64,000 bases of DNA from Thalassospira sp. (lineage in GTDB: Bacteria > Pseudomonadota > Alphaproteobacteria > Rhodospirillales > Thalassospiraceae): positions 496,001 to 560,000 of the forward strand of contig NZ_JAUYHK010000016.1 in NCBI RefSeq assembly GCF_030690045.1, in the 5' to 3' direction. How positions within the stretch are numbered: the first letter of the stretch is position 1; each line of letters begins with the position of its first letter. Below the pieces are notes generated by a model that saw nothing but the letters and a program-made list of their open reading frames with translations, had not been told where the DNA came from and searched no databases. Both the position numbers and the translations under genes were made by a program. Of the stretch, positions 44,574 to 53,822 are shown in pieces.

Positions 44574-44581
44574 CAGGGTCC

Positions 44582-45199
44582 GTGTATCAGTCAGGCCGTT
44601 ATAACCCCCATGCGCTCGCCCGTGCATGGGGGTCTTTATATCGGAACCGTCTGGGTGATGTTTCGGATGCCATGCAACTTCGGTATTATCGCGCCCAGAT
44701 CGCCCAAGCAGTTTTGCAGGCCGCAGACATCGTCATACAATCTGAACGCCGCTTGACCGGCCCGGTGACATTCCGCGAAAATACCGATTCGGAAACCCTG
44801 ATTGCCGAACTGGGTCCCGATATCGTCTGGCTTTCCCTGCTGGCCGATGTGCCCTTGCACCGTCCCCTTATGCTGTCGCATGAAAATTTCACCGGTCACT
44901 GGCGCTGGTTGCGGCATGTCTGGACTTATTATAAAGAACCCGGTCCGGAACAGTTGCCACAAACGGCTGAAATTCCGCCAAACATCCTCACCAGCCTGCA
45001 ACAGCAAAAATACCATACCGCCATTGCCCATCTGCATCTGGCCTTTCGCGCATTGTCGGCAAAGCCGTTTGATAACATGCCCCCCACCCGTCATCTTGGC
45101 TTTCTGACCGCCTTGCAGTGGTTTTGTCCTTACATCGGGGCGGAATTGTTGTATCGCTATGGCAGGATCGAATCATCTGCAAAGCGGAGTCCCGACTGA
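44582..45199 (+). CDS. Unknown 205-residue protein between DUF3576 and lptE
   Basis: Not recognised. GTG start at 44582, 8 bp after the DUF3576 stop, with AACAGGG just ahead; the stop TGA overlaps the lptE ATG by one base, which argues for a real, coupled gene. Soluble, rich in Leu, His, Tyr and Trp (RYYRAQIAQAVLQAADIVIQ, HWRWLRHVWTYYKEPG, YHTAIAHLHLAFRAL). Mostly helical, no signal peptide or known motif. It occupies the slot where leuS is often found in relatives. Confidence 0.7.
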   Translation: MYQSGRYNPHALARAWGSLYRNRLGDVSDAMQLRYYRAQIAQAVLQAADIVIQSERRLTGPVTFRENTDSETLIAELGPDIVWLSLLADVPLHRPLMLSHENFTGHWRWLRHVWTYYKEPGPEQLPQTAEIPPNILTSLQQQKYHTAIAHLHLAFRALSAKPFDNMPPTRHLGFLTALQWFCPYIGAELLYRYGRIESSAKRSPD

Positions 45200-45711
45200 T
45201 GCATCTGTTGCGCCCGGCCCTCATCGCCCTTGTTCTGATTGGTATCAGCAGCCTGTCGGCTTGCGGCTTTCGCCCGCTTTATGCCGAAGACAAACAGGGT
45301 CAAAGCACCGCATCCGAAATGGCCGCTGTTAAAATCGTGCTGATCGAGGACCGAATCGGCCAATTGACCCGCAACGCCCTGATCGAAACCCTGACCCCGC
45401 GTGGACAGGTGGCCCGCCCGCTATACCGGCTGGACATCACCCTGTCAGAAACCACCTCCGAACTGGGTTTTACAAAGGCAAACGAGGCGACCATCGCCGA
45501 TTACCTGTTATATGCGGATTACAATCTTTATCGCACATCAGACAACGTCTTGTTGCGAAAAGGTAAGTTGACAGCCCGTACCAGTTACAATCTGGTTGAT
45601 TCCGATTTCGCCAGTCTGGAGGCTGAAAATGCCGCCCGCCGCGATGCCGCCCGCAATCTGGCCCGACAGGTTTCCAATCAGGTCGCGGTTGGCCTGCGCA
45701 GTGCGCAATAG
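45199..45711 (+). CDS. lptE: LPS assembly lipoprotein LptE
   Basis: 170 residues from the ATG at 45199. Signal peptide with lipobox SLSAC (Cys near 21), then GFRPLYAEDKQG, the standard LptE opening. Plugs the LptD barrel in the outer membrane. The C-terminal helix is typical (ENAARRDAARNLARQVSNQV). The gene precedes holA by 15 bp, the conserved alphaproteobacterial pair. Confidence 0.92.
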   Translation: MHLLRPALIALVLIGISSLSACGFRPLYAEDKQGQSTASEMAAVKIVLIEDRIGQLTRNALIETLTPRGQVARPLYRLDITLSETTSELGFTKANEATIADYLLYADYNLYRTSDNVLLRKGKLTARTSYNLVDSDFASLEAENAARRDAARNLARQVSNQVAVGLRSAQ

Positions 45712-45726
45712 GGCTGATATCCACCG

Positions 45727-46758
45727 ATGAAACTCAAAGCCGCCCAGGTCGAACAGTTTCTCCGCGCCCCGGATGCGCGGGCGCAATTGATTCTGATTTA
45801 TGGCGAGGATGAAGGACTGGTGCGTGAACGCGCCGCGACCCTTGCCAAAACCGTGGTCGCGGATTTGCAGGACCCGTTCCGCATTGCCGAACTGGGCCCG
45901 GCCCAACTTAAAGAAGATGCCGGTCGTCTGCGCGACGAAGCCGCCGCCATCAGTTTTGGTGGCGGGCGGCGCGTTTTGCGGCTGCGTGATATTGGCGATG
46001 CCCAGGCGCCGGTGATTGCCGATTTTCTGGACGATCCGGCGGGCGATGCCCTGATCATTTGCGAGTCGGGCAGTCTGGCAGCCAAATCAAAACTGCGTCA
46101 GGCGGTTGAAAAAGCAGCCAATGCCATGGCCCTGCCCTGTTATGCCGATTCGGGCCGCGATCTGGAAGGCCTGATCAGTTCTGTCATGGCCGATCATCAA
46201 TTGCGGATTGATCGCGATGCCGTGCGATTCCTTGTCGCCAATCTTGGCAGTGACCGCATGATCTCGCGCAGCGAACTTGAAAAACTGGCCCTCTATGCCC
46301 TGAAAACCGGGCAAGTGACCCTGGCCGACGCCATGGCCTGTGTCGGCGACAGTTCCGCCCGCCATTATGATGATGTGGTGTCGGCGGTGTCACAGGGCAA
46401 TGTGACAAAGCTTGACAGCGCCCTGACCCGGCTGGTCGAAGAAGGCCTAAGCCCGGTCGGCGCACTGCGTATGATGATCGGTTATTTTCAAAAACTGCAT
46501 CTGGTCAAGGGCCAGATCGCCAATGGCATGTCGCCAGATCAGGCGATCAAATCGCTGCGCCCGCCGCTGTTTTTCAAGGCGGCGGATCTGTTTCGCGCCA
46601 ATCTGTCAGCTTGGCCGCTCGGCCATTTGCAACGTGCCCTGCAAATCCTGCTGGAAGCCGAAAAAGACTGCAAAAGCGGTCTTGCCATCCCGGAAACCCT
46701 GGCGCACCGCGCCATGATCAAGGTTGCCGTCGCCCGACAGAAACAGGGCAGGAACTGA
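45727..46758 (+). CDS. holA: DNA polymerase III delta subunit
   Basis: 343 residues. Opens the sliding clamp as part of the clamp loader. Start MKLKAAQVEQFLRAPDARAQ then LILIYGEDEGLVRERA, the degenerate P-loop region, VLRLRDIGDA, DRMISRSELEKLALYA, and a helical collar domain to the end (GLAIPETLAHRAMIKVAVAR). Ends 38 bp before the convergent parB stop. Confidence 0.94.
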   Translation: MKLKAAQVEQFLRAPDARAQLILIYGEDEGLVRERAATLAKTVVADLQDPFRIAELGPAQLKEDAGRLRDEAAAISFGGGRRVLRLRDIGDAQAPVIADFLDDPAGDALIICESGSLAAKSKLRQAVEKAANAMALPCYADSGRDLEGLISSVMADHQLRIDRDAVRFLVANLGSDRMISRSELEKLALYALKTGQVTLADAMACVGDSSARHYDDVVSAVSQGNVTKLDSALTRLVEEGLSPVGALRMMIGYFQKLHLVKGQIANGMSPDQAIKSLRPPLFFKAADLFRANLSAWPLGHLQRALQILLEAEKDCKSGLAIPETLAHRAMIKVAVARQKQGRN

Positions 46759-46796
46759 TCCCCGCCCCGCTATGCTGCATTGCAAAATTCTGCCGA

Positions 46797-48005
46797 CTAA
46801 CGTTTTTCACCCGCATCGACAACCTGATCGAGAATATCGACATCGACCTCTTCCTGATCTTCCGGATCATCGCCTTCCGGTCCGCTCAGAAAATCATCGT
46901 CGTCTTCATCATCGCTGCTGCCAAAATTGATATCCGTGGCATCGGCAATCGATTCAAGTTCTGCCGTCAAATCATCCGTCGTGTCATCACCATCGGGCGT
47001 ATCCGCCCCATCATCTAGAAACATCGAATCGAATTCATTGTCGTCTTCCCGGGCGGGTAAGACATCGGATTCAGGATCATCACGCAGGGCTTCAGACGCC
47101 ACGGCACGGCTATGCGTCAGACGCTGCAATATATCATCAAGCTGCTCCAACGTTTCATACCGCACCGACAGCCGCCCCCCGGCCCCGTCAAAATCGATAG
47201 AAACCGCAAGACCCAACATATTGCTCAGATCGCGCTCCAGCGCCACCGTATCCGGGTCTTTGTGTCCGCCCGCTGCGGTGCTGGGTTTTTTCGGTCGGGC
47301 GGTTTTGCCGCCCGCCGTTTTCACCAGCTTTTCGGTCTGGCGAACATTCAACCCTTTACGGACGATCTGATTGGCCAGCTCGACGGCATTATCCGCCCCC
47401 AGCAAAGCCCGCGCATGGCCGGAACTCAGCACCTTGTCCGCCAGCATCTGCTTGATCGGGCCGGGCAAGGAGAGCAGCCGCAACGAATTGGCGATATGGC
47501 TGCGGCTTTTGCCCAAAGCCTGACCCAGGGCTTCCTGGGTATGGGAAAATTCCGCCATCAGGCGGTTATAACCCTCGGCTTCTTCCAGTGCCGACAGATC
47601 CTGTCGCTGCAAATTTTCAATCAGGGCGATTTCGGCGGTTTCCCGATCATCAAAATCGCGCACCAAAACCGGCACTTCATGCAGTTGCGCCCGCTGGGCA
47701 GCGCGCCAGCGTCGTTCCCCGGCGATGATTTCATATTGCGTCGCCCCGGTGGACGAAGCCCGCACCAGAATCGGCTGGATAATGCCTTTTTCCCGGATTG
47801 AGGCCGCCAGATCGTCAATCGCCTCATCATCAAAATTCAGCCGCGGCTGAAACGGTGATGGGGCAAGATCGGAAATCGCAACATGGCGGGTCGTGCCGCC
47901 CGGTCCCGGATTGCGTCCGGCAATGGCGGAACCAATGTCTTCATCATCCTCGCCCAGCAATGCCGACAGGCCCTTGCCCAAACCGCGTTTCTTGACCTCG
48001 CTCAT
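46797..48005 (-). CDS. parB: Chromosome partitioning protein ParB with a long acidic C-terminal tail
   Basis: 402 residues; usual length is near 300. CTP-binding N-domain (40-140) with the GERRWRAAQRA motif at 96-106 and ENLQRQDLSALEEAEGYNRL. Helix-turn-helix at about 155-180 (SHTQEALGQALGKSRSHIAN). Dimerisation domain about 250-300 (LERDLSNMLGLAVSIDFDGA then GGRLSVRYETLEQLD). From about 305 to 395 comes an Asp/Glu-rich tail (DDEDDDDF, EDQEEVDVDILDQ). Binds parS and loads onto DNA as a CTP-gated clamp. The start overlaps the parA stop by four bases. Confidence 0.95.
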   Translation of the reverse strand: MSEVKKRGLGKGLSALLGEDDEDIGSAIAGRNPGPGGTTRHVAISDLAPSPFQPRLNFDDEAIDDLAASIREKGIIQPILVRASSTGATQYEIIAGERRWRAAQRAQLHEVPVLVRDFDDRETAEIALIENLQRQDLSALEEAEGYNRLMAEFSHTQEALGQALGKSRSHIANSLRLLSLPGPIKQMLADKVLSSGHARALLGADNAVELANQIVRKGLNVRQTEKLVKTAGGKTARPKKPSTAAGGHKDPDTVALERDLSNMLGLAVSIDFDGAGGRLSVRYETLEQLDDILQRLTHSRAVASEALRDDPESDVLPAREDDNEFDSMFLDDGADTPDGDDTTDDLTAELESIADATDINFGSSDDEDDDDFLSGPEGDDPEDQEEVDVDILDQVVDAGEKR

Positions 48006-48817
48006 GCCTTTACTCCTTCGCGTTTCAGGACCTCACTCGCCAGATTGAGATAAGCCTTCGCCCCCGGACATTTCATGTCATAAACCAGAACTGGCTTGCC
48101 ATGACTGGGGGCTTCGGATACCCGCACATTGCGCGGAATCACCGTGCGATAAACCACATCGCCAAAATAACCGCGCACATCCGTTGCCACCTGTGCTGAC
48201 AGATTATTGCGCTTGTCATACATGGTCAGGACAATACCCTGAATTTCCAGCGCCGGATTAAACGCCTTTTTGACCCGCTTGATGGTCCGGACCAGATGAC
48301 TGATGCCTTCCAGCGCAAAAAATTCGCATTGCAACGGCACCAGAACCGCATCGGATGCCACTAATGCATTCAGCGTCAACAAGCCCAAAGAAGGGGGGCA
48401 ATCGATCAGGACATAATCGACATCCTGCGGCAATCGCGCCAGGGATTCTTTCAGCTGCATTTCGCGGCGTTCAAAATCAACCAGTTCAATTTCCGCCCCG
48501 GATAAATCCATGCCCGACGGCACAAGGCTTAATTGCGGGATCGAGGTTTCCAACCGCGCTTCGGCGAGGCTCGCCCCATTGATCAACACATCATAGGAAC
48601 TGATTTGCCGTTCGGCCGGACGAATACCCAAACCGGTGCTGGCATTGCCCTGCGGATCAAGATCAACAATCAACACCCGTTGTTTGACGGCGGCAAGGGC
48701 CGTTGCCAGATTGATTGTCGTTGTGGTTTTACCCACCCCGCCCTTCTGGTTGGCAACCGAGATAATGCGGGGCCGATGCCCGCCGGTCGAAATCGGTAGA
48801 TCAATCACGTCCGTCAC
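48002..48817 (-). CDS. parA: Chromosome partitioning ATPase ParA
   Basis: 271 residues with a GTG start at 48817 behind AGGGGG. Deviant Walker A SVANQKGGVGKTTTTINLA (about 20-38), Walker A' VLIDCPPSLGLLTLNAL and PLQCEFFALEGISHL, matching Soj/ParA. Moves ParB-parS complexes along the nucleoid. Its 5' end overlaps the end of rsmG by 17 bp, and it is coupled to parB by an ATGA overlap: one rsmG-parA-parB transcript is likely. Confidence 0.97.
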   Translation of the reverse strand: MTDVIDLPISTGGHRPRIISVANQKGGVGKTTTTINLATALAAVKQRVLIVDLDPQGNASTGLGIRPAERQISSYDVLINGASLAEARLETSIPQLSLVPSGMDLSGAEIELVDFERREMQLKESLARLPQDVDYVLIDCPPSLGLLTLNALVASDAVLVPLQCEFFALEGISHLVRTIKRVKKAFNPALEIQGIVLTMYDKRNNLSAQVATDVRGYFGDVVYRTVIPRNVRVSEAPSHGKPVLVYDMKCPGAKAYLNLASEVLKREGVKA

Positions 48818-49448
48818 GATGAACCCCCTGTAAAATCATCACCACACCCGTCGGATCAACCAGACTGGCATGCGTGTCGATGGCAAAATGCCAGCCCGCA
48901 GCACGGGCTTCCGCAACTTCATCTTCAAAACTTCGGCCCTTGAGCAAGACATATGTCCCGCCCGGTTTCAGATGGCGTTGCCCCATTTCCAGCAATTTCG
49001 GCAAAGGAGCAAAGGCCCGTGCGGTAATCAGATCGGCGGCACCGGGTGCAGCAGCCTCAATCCGTTCGCGGGCAATATCAATCTGATCCAGACAGCCACA
49101 AATCCGGGTCGCCTCCATCAGAAACACCGTTTTTTTGGTATTGGATTCCATCAGCGTGACATGTTGTGCGCCCAGAATCGCCAAAACAATCCCGGGAAAC
49201 CCGGCACCGGACCCGAAATCGACAATTTTGCCACTGGCGGCAACATCGCACACATAGGGCCACAATTGTGCCGAATCATGCAAATGACGGGACCAAACAT
49301 CATCGGCGGTACTCGCCCCGACAATATTGATGCGCGGCTGCCATTTGACAACCAAATCGGCATAACGGTTCAGACGCTCCAATGTTTCACGTGAAACACT
49401 CAGATCGTCTTCAAACCAGCTTTGAACGGCGATGGAATTTTTCTGCAT
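48801..49448 (-). CDS. rsmG: 16S rRNA (guanine-527-N7) methyltransferase
   Basis: 215 residues. Methylates G527 of 16S rRNA with SAM. NIVGASTADDVWSRHLHDSA, SAM-binding VDFGSGAGFPGIVLAILG, then ARERIEAAAPGAADLITARA and FAPLPKLLEMG. The N-terminal region contains a parS site inside the coding sequence (49383-49398). Between mnmG and parA, as in most alphaproteobacteria. Confidence 0.95.
   Translation of the reverse strand: MQKNSIAVQSWFEDDLSVSRETLERLNRYADLVVKWQPRINIVGASTADDVWSRHLHDSAQLWPYVCDVAASGKIVDFGSGAGFPGIVLAILGAQHVTLMESNTKKTVFLMEATRICGCLDQIDIARERIEAAAPGAADLITARAFAPLPKLLEMGQRHLKPGGTYVLLKGRSFEDEVAEARAAGWHFAIDTHASLVDPTGVVMILQGVHRDGRD
49383..49398. promoter_or_regulatory. parS site 1 (inside rsmG)
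   Basis: TGTTTCACGTGAAACA, a perfect 16-bp palindrome identical to the widely conserved chromosomal parS consensus. It encodes residues of rsmG (SVSRET region). Confidence 0.95.
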
Positions 49449-49540
49449 AAGTCTCTTATAAGTCCGTCCCCGACATCACGCCAGCGCAGACTTCATCTGC
49501 TTTCAGTTTTTTCGTCTTTTGAGCACAAAAATACCGGCAA

Positions 49541-49556
49541 TGTTTCACGTGAAACA
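49541..49556. promoter_or_regulatory. parS site 2 (mnmG-rsmG intergenic)
   Basis: TGTTTCACGTGAAACA, identical to sites 1 and 3. It lies inside a larger inverted repeat, CCGGCAATGTTTCACGTG and its complement, 49535-49562, which adds six symmetric bases on each side and may also form a hairpin on the mnmG transcript side. Confidence 0.95.
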
Positions 49557-49601
49557 TTGCCGGTCCGATATATTGATCCTGTTTTGAAATATCGAGGGAA
49601 A

Positions 49602-51494
49602 TTAAGCCGTTTTTTGCTGCAACGATTTTTGATGTTTGTGGGTTTTGATATGGCCCAGCAATGCCGTCACCGCCGCCGGAGTCACACCAGGAATGCGCGA
49701 CGCCGCCCCGATTGTTTCCGGCGCAATCTCTTTCAGCTTTAATTTGATTTCGGACGACAACCCGCCCACCCGATCATAATCCAGATCGCGGGGTAATCGT
49801 AAATCTTCATCCCGGCGGAATGCTGCCACATCCGCGGCCTGACGTTCCAGATATCCCTTATATTGCGCGTCAATCGCCACCTGTTCGCGAATCGCCGGAT
49901 CAAGGTCCCGCAATTGTGGCCAGACCGCAAACAACTGATCAAAACCGACATCCGGATACGCCAGCAAATCATAGGCGCTGCGCCGCGCCCCATCCTGATT
50001 AACACGAATGCCATACTTGACCAGTTGATTCGGCGTTTCGGCCAATTCCCCGACCAGACGCTTGGCGGTTGCCAGTGCGTCCTTCTTGGCCGTCCACACC
50101 ACCCGACGGGTCGAATCGACACATCCAAATTCAATGCCGCGATCCGTCAAACGTTGATCGGCATTATCGGCGCGCATCATCAACCGATATTCCGCCCGCG
50201 AGGTAAACATCCGGTAAGGTTCGCGCGTCCCCATCGTCACCAGATCGTCAATCATCACCCCGATATAGGCATCGGCCCGATCGAGAATAAATTCACGATC
50301 CGACCCGCCGGTCAAAAGCGCAGCATTGACACCAGCCACCAACCCCTGCCCGGCCGCTTCTTCATAACCGGTGGTACCATTGATCTGGCCCGCAAAAAAC
50401 AGCCCGCCGACTTTTTTGGTTTCCAAGGTATGGCGCAATTCACGCGGATCAATGAAATCATATTCAACCGCATAACCGGGCCGGAAAATTTCGACCTTTT
50501 CCAAGCCCGGAATCGTCGCCAAAAGGGCAAGCTGCACGTCCTTGGGCAAGGAGGTTGAAATACCGTTCGGATAAACCGTCGGATCGTCCAGCCCTTCGGG
50601 TTCCAAAAAAATCTGGTGCTGGCCCTTTTCGGCAAAGCGCACCACCTTGTCTTCAATCGACGGGCAATAACGCGGGCCGGTGCTGCTGATCTGGCCGCTA
50701 TACATCGGGGCGCGATGCAGATTATCGCGAATGATCTGATGTGTTGCTTCGGTGGTATGGGTCATAAAACAGGAAATCTGCGGTACCCGGATTGCATCGG
50801 TCAAAAAGGAAAAGGGATCGGGCGGTGTATCGCCTGCCTGTTCCAAAAGACCCGACCAGTCAATGGTGCGTCCATCCAGCCGCGCCGGGGTCCCGGTCTT
50901 AAGCCGCCCCAGACGAAATCCAAACCGTTTCAGGGTATAGGACAAACCGACCGACGGCGCATCGCCCACCCGGCCTGCCGGCATGGTTTCTTCACCAATA
51001 TGAATCAGACCGCGCAGAAAAGTGCCAGTGGTCAAGACCACCGCCCCGGCTTGAAAACACCTTCCATCATCCGCCATCACCCCGGTCACACGGATATTGG
51101 CATCATCGATCATCAAATCTTCAACCGCCGCCTCAATCACCGTCAGATTGGGCTGCTCTGCCAGAATATCCTGAACGGCATTGCGATAGAGCTTGCGATC
51201 GGCCTGAGCACGCGGACCTCGCACGGCTGGGCCCTTCGACCGGTTAAGCATGCGAAACTGAATCCCGGCCCGGTCAATCGCCCGGCCCATCACCCCGTCA
51301 AGCGCATCAACCTCGCGGACCATATGCCCCTTGCCCAGTCCGCCAATCGCCGGGTTGCAGGACATTTCGCCAATACGGTCGGCGCGGTGGGTAATCAGGG
51401 CTGTCTGTGCGCCGCTCCGCGCAGACGCTGCTGCGGCCTCGCACCCGGCATGGCCGCCGCCGACAACAATGACATCAAAACGGTTCTGCGACAT
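49602..51494 (-). CDS. mnmG: tRNA uridine-5-carboxymethylaminomethyl modification enzyme MnmG
   Basis: 630 residues from the ATG at 51494 ([20 protein letters not shown]) with GAGGG just upstream; ATGs at 51506 and 51533 were rejected. FAD-binding [10 protein letters not shown] at 12-21, [36 protein letters not shown] and the C-terminal helical tRNA/MnmE-binding domain ending in [15 protein letters not shown]. Works with MnmE on wobble U34. Flanked by parS sites on both sides. Confidence 0.97.
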   Translation of the reverse strand: MSQNRFDVIVVGGGHAGCEAAAASARSGAQTALITHRADRIGEMSCNPAIGGLGKGHMVREVDALDGVMGRAIDRAGIQFRMLNRSKGPAVRGPRAQADRKLYRNAVQDILAEQPNLTVIEAAVEDLMIDDANIRVTGVMADDGRCFQAGAVVLTTGTFLRGLIHIGEETMPAGRVGDAPSVGLSYTLKRFGFRLGRLKTGTPARLDGRTIDWSGLLEQAGDTPPDPFSFLTDAIRVPQISCFMTHTTEATHQIIRDNLHRAPMYSGQISSTGPRYCPSIEDKVVRFAEKGQHQIFLEPEGLDDPTVYPNGISTSLPKDVQLALLATIPGLEKVEIFRPGYAVEYDFIDPRELRHTLETKKVGGLFFAGQINGTTGYEEAAGQGLVAGVNAALLTGGSDREFILDRADAYIGVMIDDLVTMGTREPYRMFTSRAEYRLMMRADNADQRLTDRGIEFGCVDSTRRVVWTAKKDALATAKRLVGELAETPNQLVKYGIRVNQDGARRSAYDLLAYPDVGFDQLFAVWPQLRDLDPAIREQVAIDAQYKGYLERQAADVAAFRRDEDLRLPRDLDYDRVGGLSSEIKLKLKEIAPETIGAASRIPGVTPAAVTALLGHIKTHKHQKSLQQKTA

Positions 51495-51575
51495 TGAAAC
51501 CCTCATTGGCAATCCTTTCGGATCGCCTTCCATACTGCTCTTAATTCATCATCACGCCGCCATCGAAGTCGACGA

Positions 51576-51591
51576 TGTTTCACGTGAAACA
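51576..51591. promoter_or_regulatory. parS site 3 (mnmE-mnmG intergenic)
   Basis: TGTTTCACGTGAAACA, identical to the other two, 82 bp upstream of mnmG. Confidence 0.95.
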
Positions 51592-51657
51592 CTTTTTGAT
51601 ATGCTTAAATCCCGCTTGTTTATAGGCCATCCGGCACAGGTCGGGACTATCATCGGC

Positions 51658-53028
51658 TTATTTGCCGATGCAGAAATCGCCGAAAATAATATCCAGCAAA
51701 TCCTCAACATCGACCCGGCCGGTTATCTTGCCGATTTCACGCACCGCCAACCGCACATCTTCGGCGGCCAGTTCGGCAACATCGCTGCGCAATCCGCGCG
51801 CCAGATGCGTGCTGGTATCTTCCAGCGCCCGACGATGGCGCAACCGCGTCAGCGGCACCGGCCCGGCAAAATCAAGACCCTCTTTTACGCGACTTTCCAG
51901 ATGGTGCAAGAGACTTTCCATCCCCGCCCCGCTCATGGCCGATATCGCCAAAACGGGAAGCTCAACCTCGCGGCCATCCTGTGCCTGCCCGCGCCATTGC
52001 GACGGAAGGCTTGCCGCAGCAGCCCCGTCATCAACCTTGTTAACCAGAATCACCGTTCCGCTATCAATCAGCTTTGCGGTTTCCGGGTCTATATGGGGCC
52101 AATAGGCACGATCCACCACCACCAGCCGCAAATCGGCGTCCTGCGCCCGGGCGGTGGCCCGGCGCACCCCTTCGGATTCGATCACATCGCTGCTGTCGCG
52201 CAAACCGGCGGTATCCACCATCGTCACCGGAAATCCGCCCAGATCAAGATGTACCTCGATGATATCGCGTGTCGTCCCGGCAATGTCGGACACAATCGCC
52301 GCCTCGCGCCGCGCCAGCCGGTTCAGCAAGCTTGATTTCCCGGCATTCGGCGCGCCCAGAATGACAATCTGATACCCATCACGCAGCCTTTCACCTCGCC
52401 GGTTATCGGCAAGATGGGCGATGATGTCATCATACACCGCCGCCAGATCGCCGCGCACCACCGGCACAATCCCGTCGGGCAAATCTTCGTCCGGGAAATC
52501 AATATCGGCCTCGATATGGGCCAGGGCCTTCATCAACCGCGCCCGCCAGCTTTCATAAAGCGCGCCCAGTTCCCCCGCCATCTGTCGCACCGCCTGACGG
52601 CGCTGGGCGGCGGTTTCGGCATCAATCAGATCGGCAATGCCTTCGGCGGCGGTCAAATCCATCTTGCCGTTTTCAAAGGCCCGCCGGGTATATTCCCCCG
52701 GTTCTGCCAGCCGCAATCCCGGCTGGCGCGACAGGCAATCCAGCACCCCGTCAATCACCGCCCGCCCGCCATGAACATGCAGTTCAACCACATCTTCACC
52801 GGTAAAGCTGGCCGGACCCTGAAAATAGATAGCCACCGCATCATCAAGGCGTTCGCCACTTGCCGGGTCTGAAATCGGCGCATAGATCGCATGTCGGGGT
52901 TTTGGCGGGCTGTTGCGGCCCAGCAATTCATTTAAAACCGCCCCGGATTGCGGACCGGACAACCGAATGACCGCCACCCCGGCGCGCCCCGCCCCGCTTG
53001 AGAGCGCAAAAATCGTTTCGCGTCTCAT
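51658..53028 (-). CDS. mnmE: tRNA modification GTPase MnmE
   Basis: 456 residues. N-terminal tetrahydrofolate-binding domain ([20 protein letters not shown] and [18 protein letters not shown]), helical domain, and an inserted G domain at about 215-375 with [28 protein letters not shown] and NKVD. The C-terminal FCIGK carries the catalytic cysteine. Partner of MnmG. Its start overlaps the ferredoxin-like gene by four bases. Confidence 0.97.
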   Translation of the reverse strand: MRRETIFALSSGAGRAGVAVIRLSGPQSGAVLNELLGRNSPPKPRHAIYAPISDPASGERLDDAVAIYFQGPASFTGEDVVELHVHGGRAVIDGVLDCLSRQPGLRLAEPGEYTRRAFENGKMDLTAAEGIADLIDAETAAQRRQAVRQMAGELGALYESWRARLMKALAHIEADIDFPDEDLPDGIVPVVRGDLAAVYDDIIAHLADNRRGERLRDGYQIVILGAPNAGKSSLLNRLARREAAIVSDIAGTTRDIIEVHLDLGGFPVTMVDTAGLRDSSDVIESEGVRRATARAQDADLRLVVVDRAYWPHIDPETAKLIDSGTVILVNKVDDGAAAASLPSQWRGQAQDGREVELPVLAISAMSGAGMESLLHHLESRVKEGLDFAGPVPLTRLRHRRALEDTSTHLARGLRSDVAELAAEDVRLAVREIGKITGRVDVEDLLDIIFGDFCIGK

Positions 53029-53399
53029 GCCCGTCCAACCGCTTCCTGATCCAATCCCGCCGGAAGATCCGAAAGCCGCAGGCGTTCGACAATCTCCCCA
53101 TCGACCAGATGGCGTTGCAGAATTTCATCAATATCGGCCATCGTCTCAAACCGATACCAGACCCCTTGCGGATAAATCACCATCACCGGCCCCAATTCGC
53201 ACCGGTCCAGACATCCGGCCGTATTGATCCGGGTTTGCGGCAGGCCCATTTCCTTGGCCCGCACCTTCATGTAATTGCGCAGCTTTGTCGCCCCCTTGCT
53301 GTGGCAACAGCCGCGCTCATGACCGGCAGGGCGTTCATTCTGGCAAACAAAAACATGGTCCTTGAAATAGGACAGGGTCGGCGTCACATCGGCTTTCAA
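53025..53399 (-). CDS. Thioredoxin-like [2Fe-2S] ferredoxin
   Basis: 124 residues. [18 protein letters not shown] at the start, then [20 protein letters not shown]: the four-cysteine pattern of thioredoxin-fold [2Fe-2S] ferredoxins (Shethna/NuoE-like). Electron carrier with unknown partner. Coupled to mnmE by a GTGA/ATGA-type 4-bp overlap and 6 bp after the DUF6489 gene. Confidence 0.9.
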   Translation of the reverse strand: MKADVTPTLSYFKDHVFVCQNERPAGHERGCCHSKGATKLRNYMKVRAKEMGLPQTRINTAGCLDRCELGPVMVIYPQGVWYRFETMADIDEILQRHLVDGEIVERLRLSDLPAGLDQEAVGRA

Positions 53400-53405
53400 T
53401 TTGGC

Positions 53406-53657
53406 TCAGTCCTTTTTGGCGGGTCCGTTTCCGGCATTGAACTGTCCCCAGAATACCTTTTGCATCTGTTCCCAGTTCTGCATGCCCTGCGGCAGCCAGG
53501 TTTTCAACAGGGTATCTGGGTCCATCGCCGCAAGATTGGTCTTCATACGATCCTCGATATCCTTCATCAAGGCCTGCTGCATGGGCTGCACATCCGGAAG
53601 CCCGAAAAACGTCCGCAATTCTTCCGGCGTGCAATCGATATCGACGGTCACTTTCAT
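53406..53657 (-). CDS. DUF6489 family small protein
   Basis: 83 residues: [20 protein letters not shown], then [18 protein letters not shown] and [11 protein letters not shown]. The opening and the MxxxW tail match the alphaproteobacterial DUF6489 family. Soluble, helical, function unknown. First gene of the run leading to the ferredoxin and mnmE. Confidence 0.82.
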   Translation of the reverse strand: MKVTVDIDCTPEELRTFFGLPDVQPMQQALMKDIEDRMKTNLAAMDPDTLLKTWLPQGMQNWEQMQKVFWGQFNAGNGPAKKD

Positions 53658-53822
53658 CGCCCTGATCTCCTTTATAAGGTTCTTTCGCCATTATGCCCGG
53701 CAATGGCGTCTTCACAATCAATAACCGGCTTTTTTTATCAAGTCCTTGCCTTTCCCGATATCGGCCTTACCCTGAAAGAAACCGGAAACGCCAAAACAGC
53801 CCAACCGGGCACAGGAACGGAC

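Noticed and set aside
44636..45094. Minus-strand frame opposite the unknown 205-residue gene
   Set aside because: The plus frame has near-zero gaps to both neighbours and a coupled stop/start, so the plus strand is favoured.
46759..53700. oriC/dnaA inside the parAB-mnmE neighbourhood
   Set aside because: No dnaA gene and no cluster of DnaA boxes noticed; only parS sites support origin proximity.
53000..53822. A 955-codon version of the DUF255 gene starting at 52998
   Set aside because: The upstream 275 codons run antisense through mnmE, the ferredoxin and DUF6489 genes; a good ribosome site precedes the ATG at 53823.
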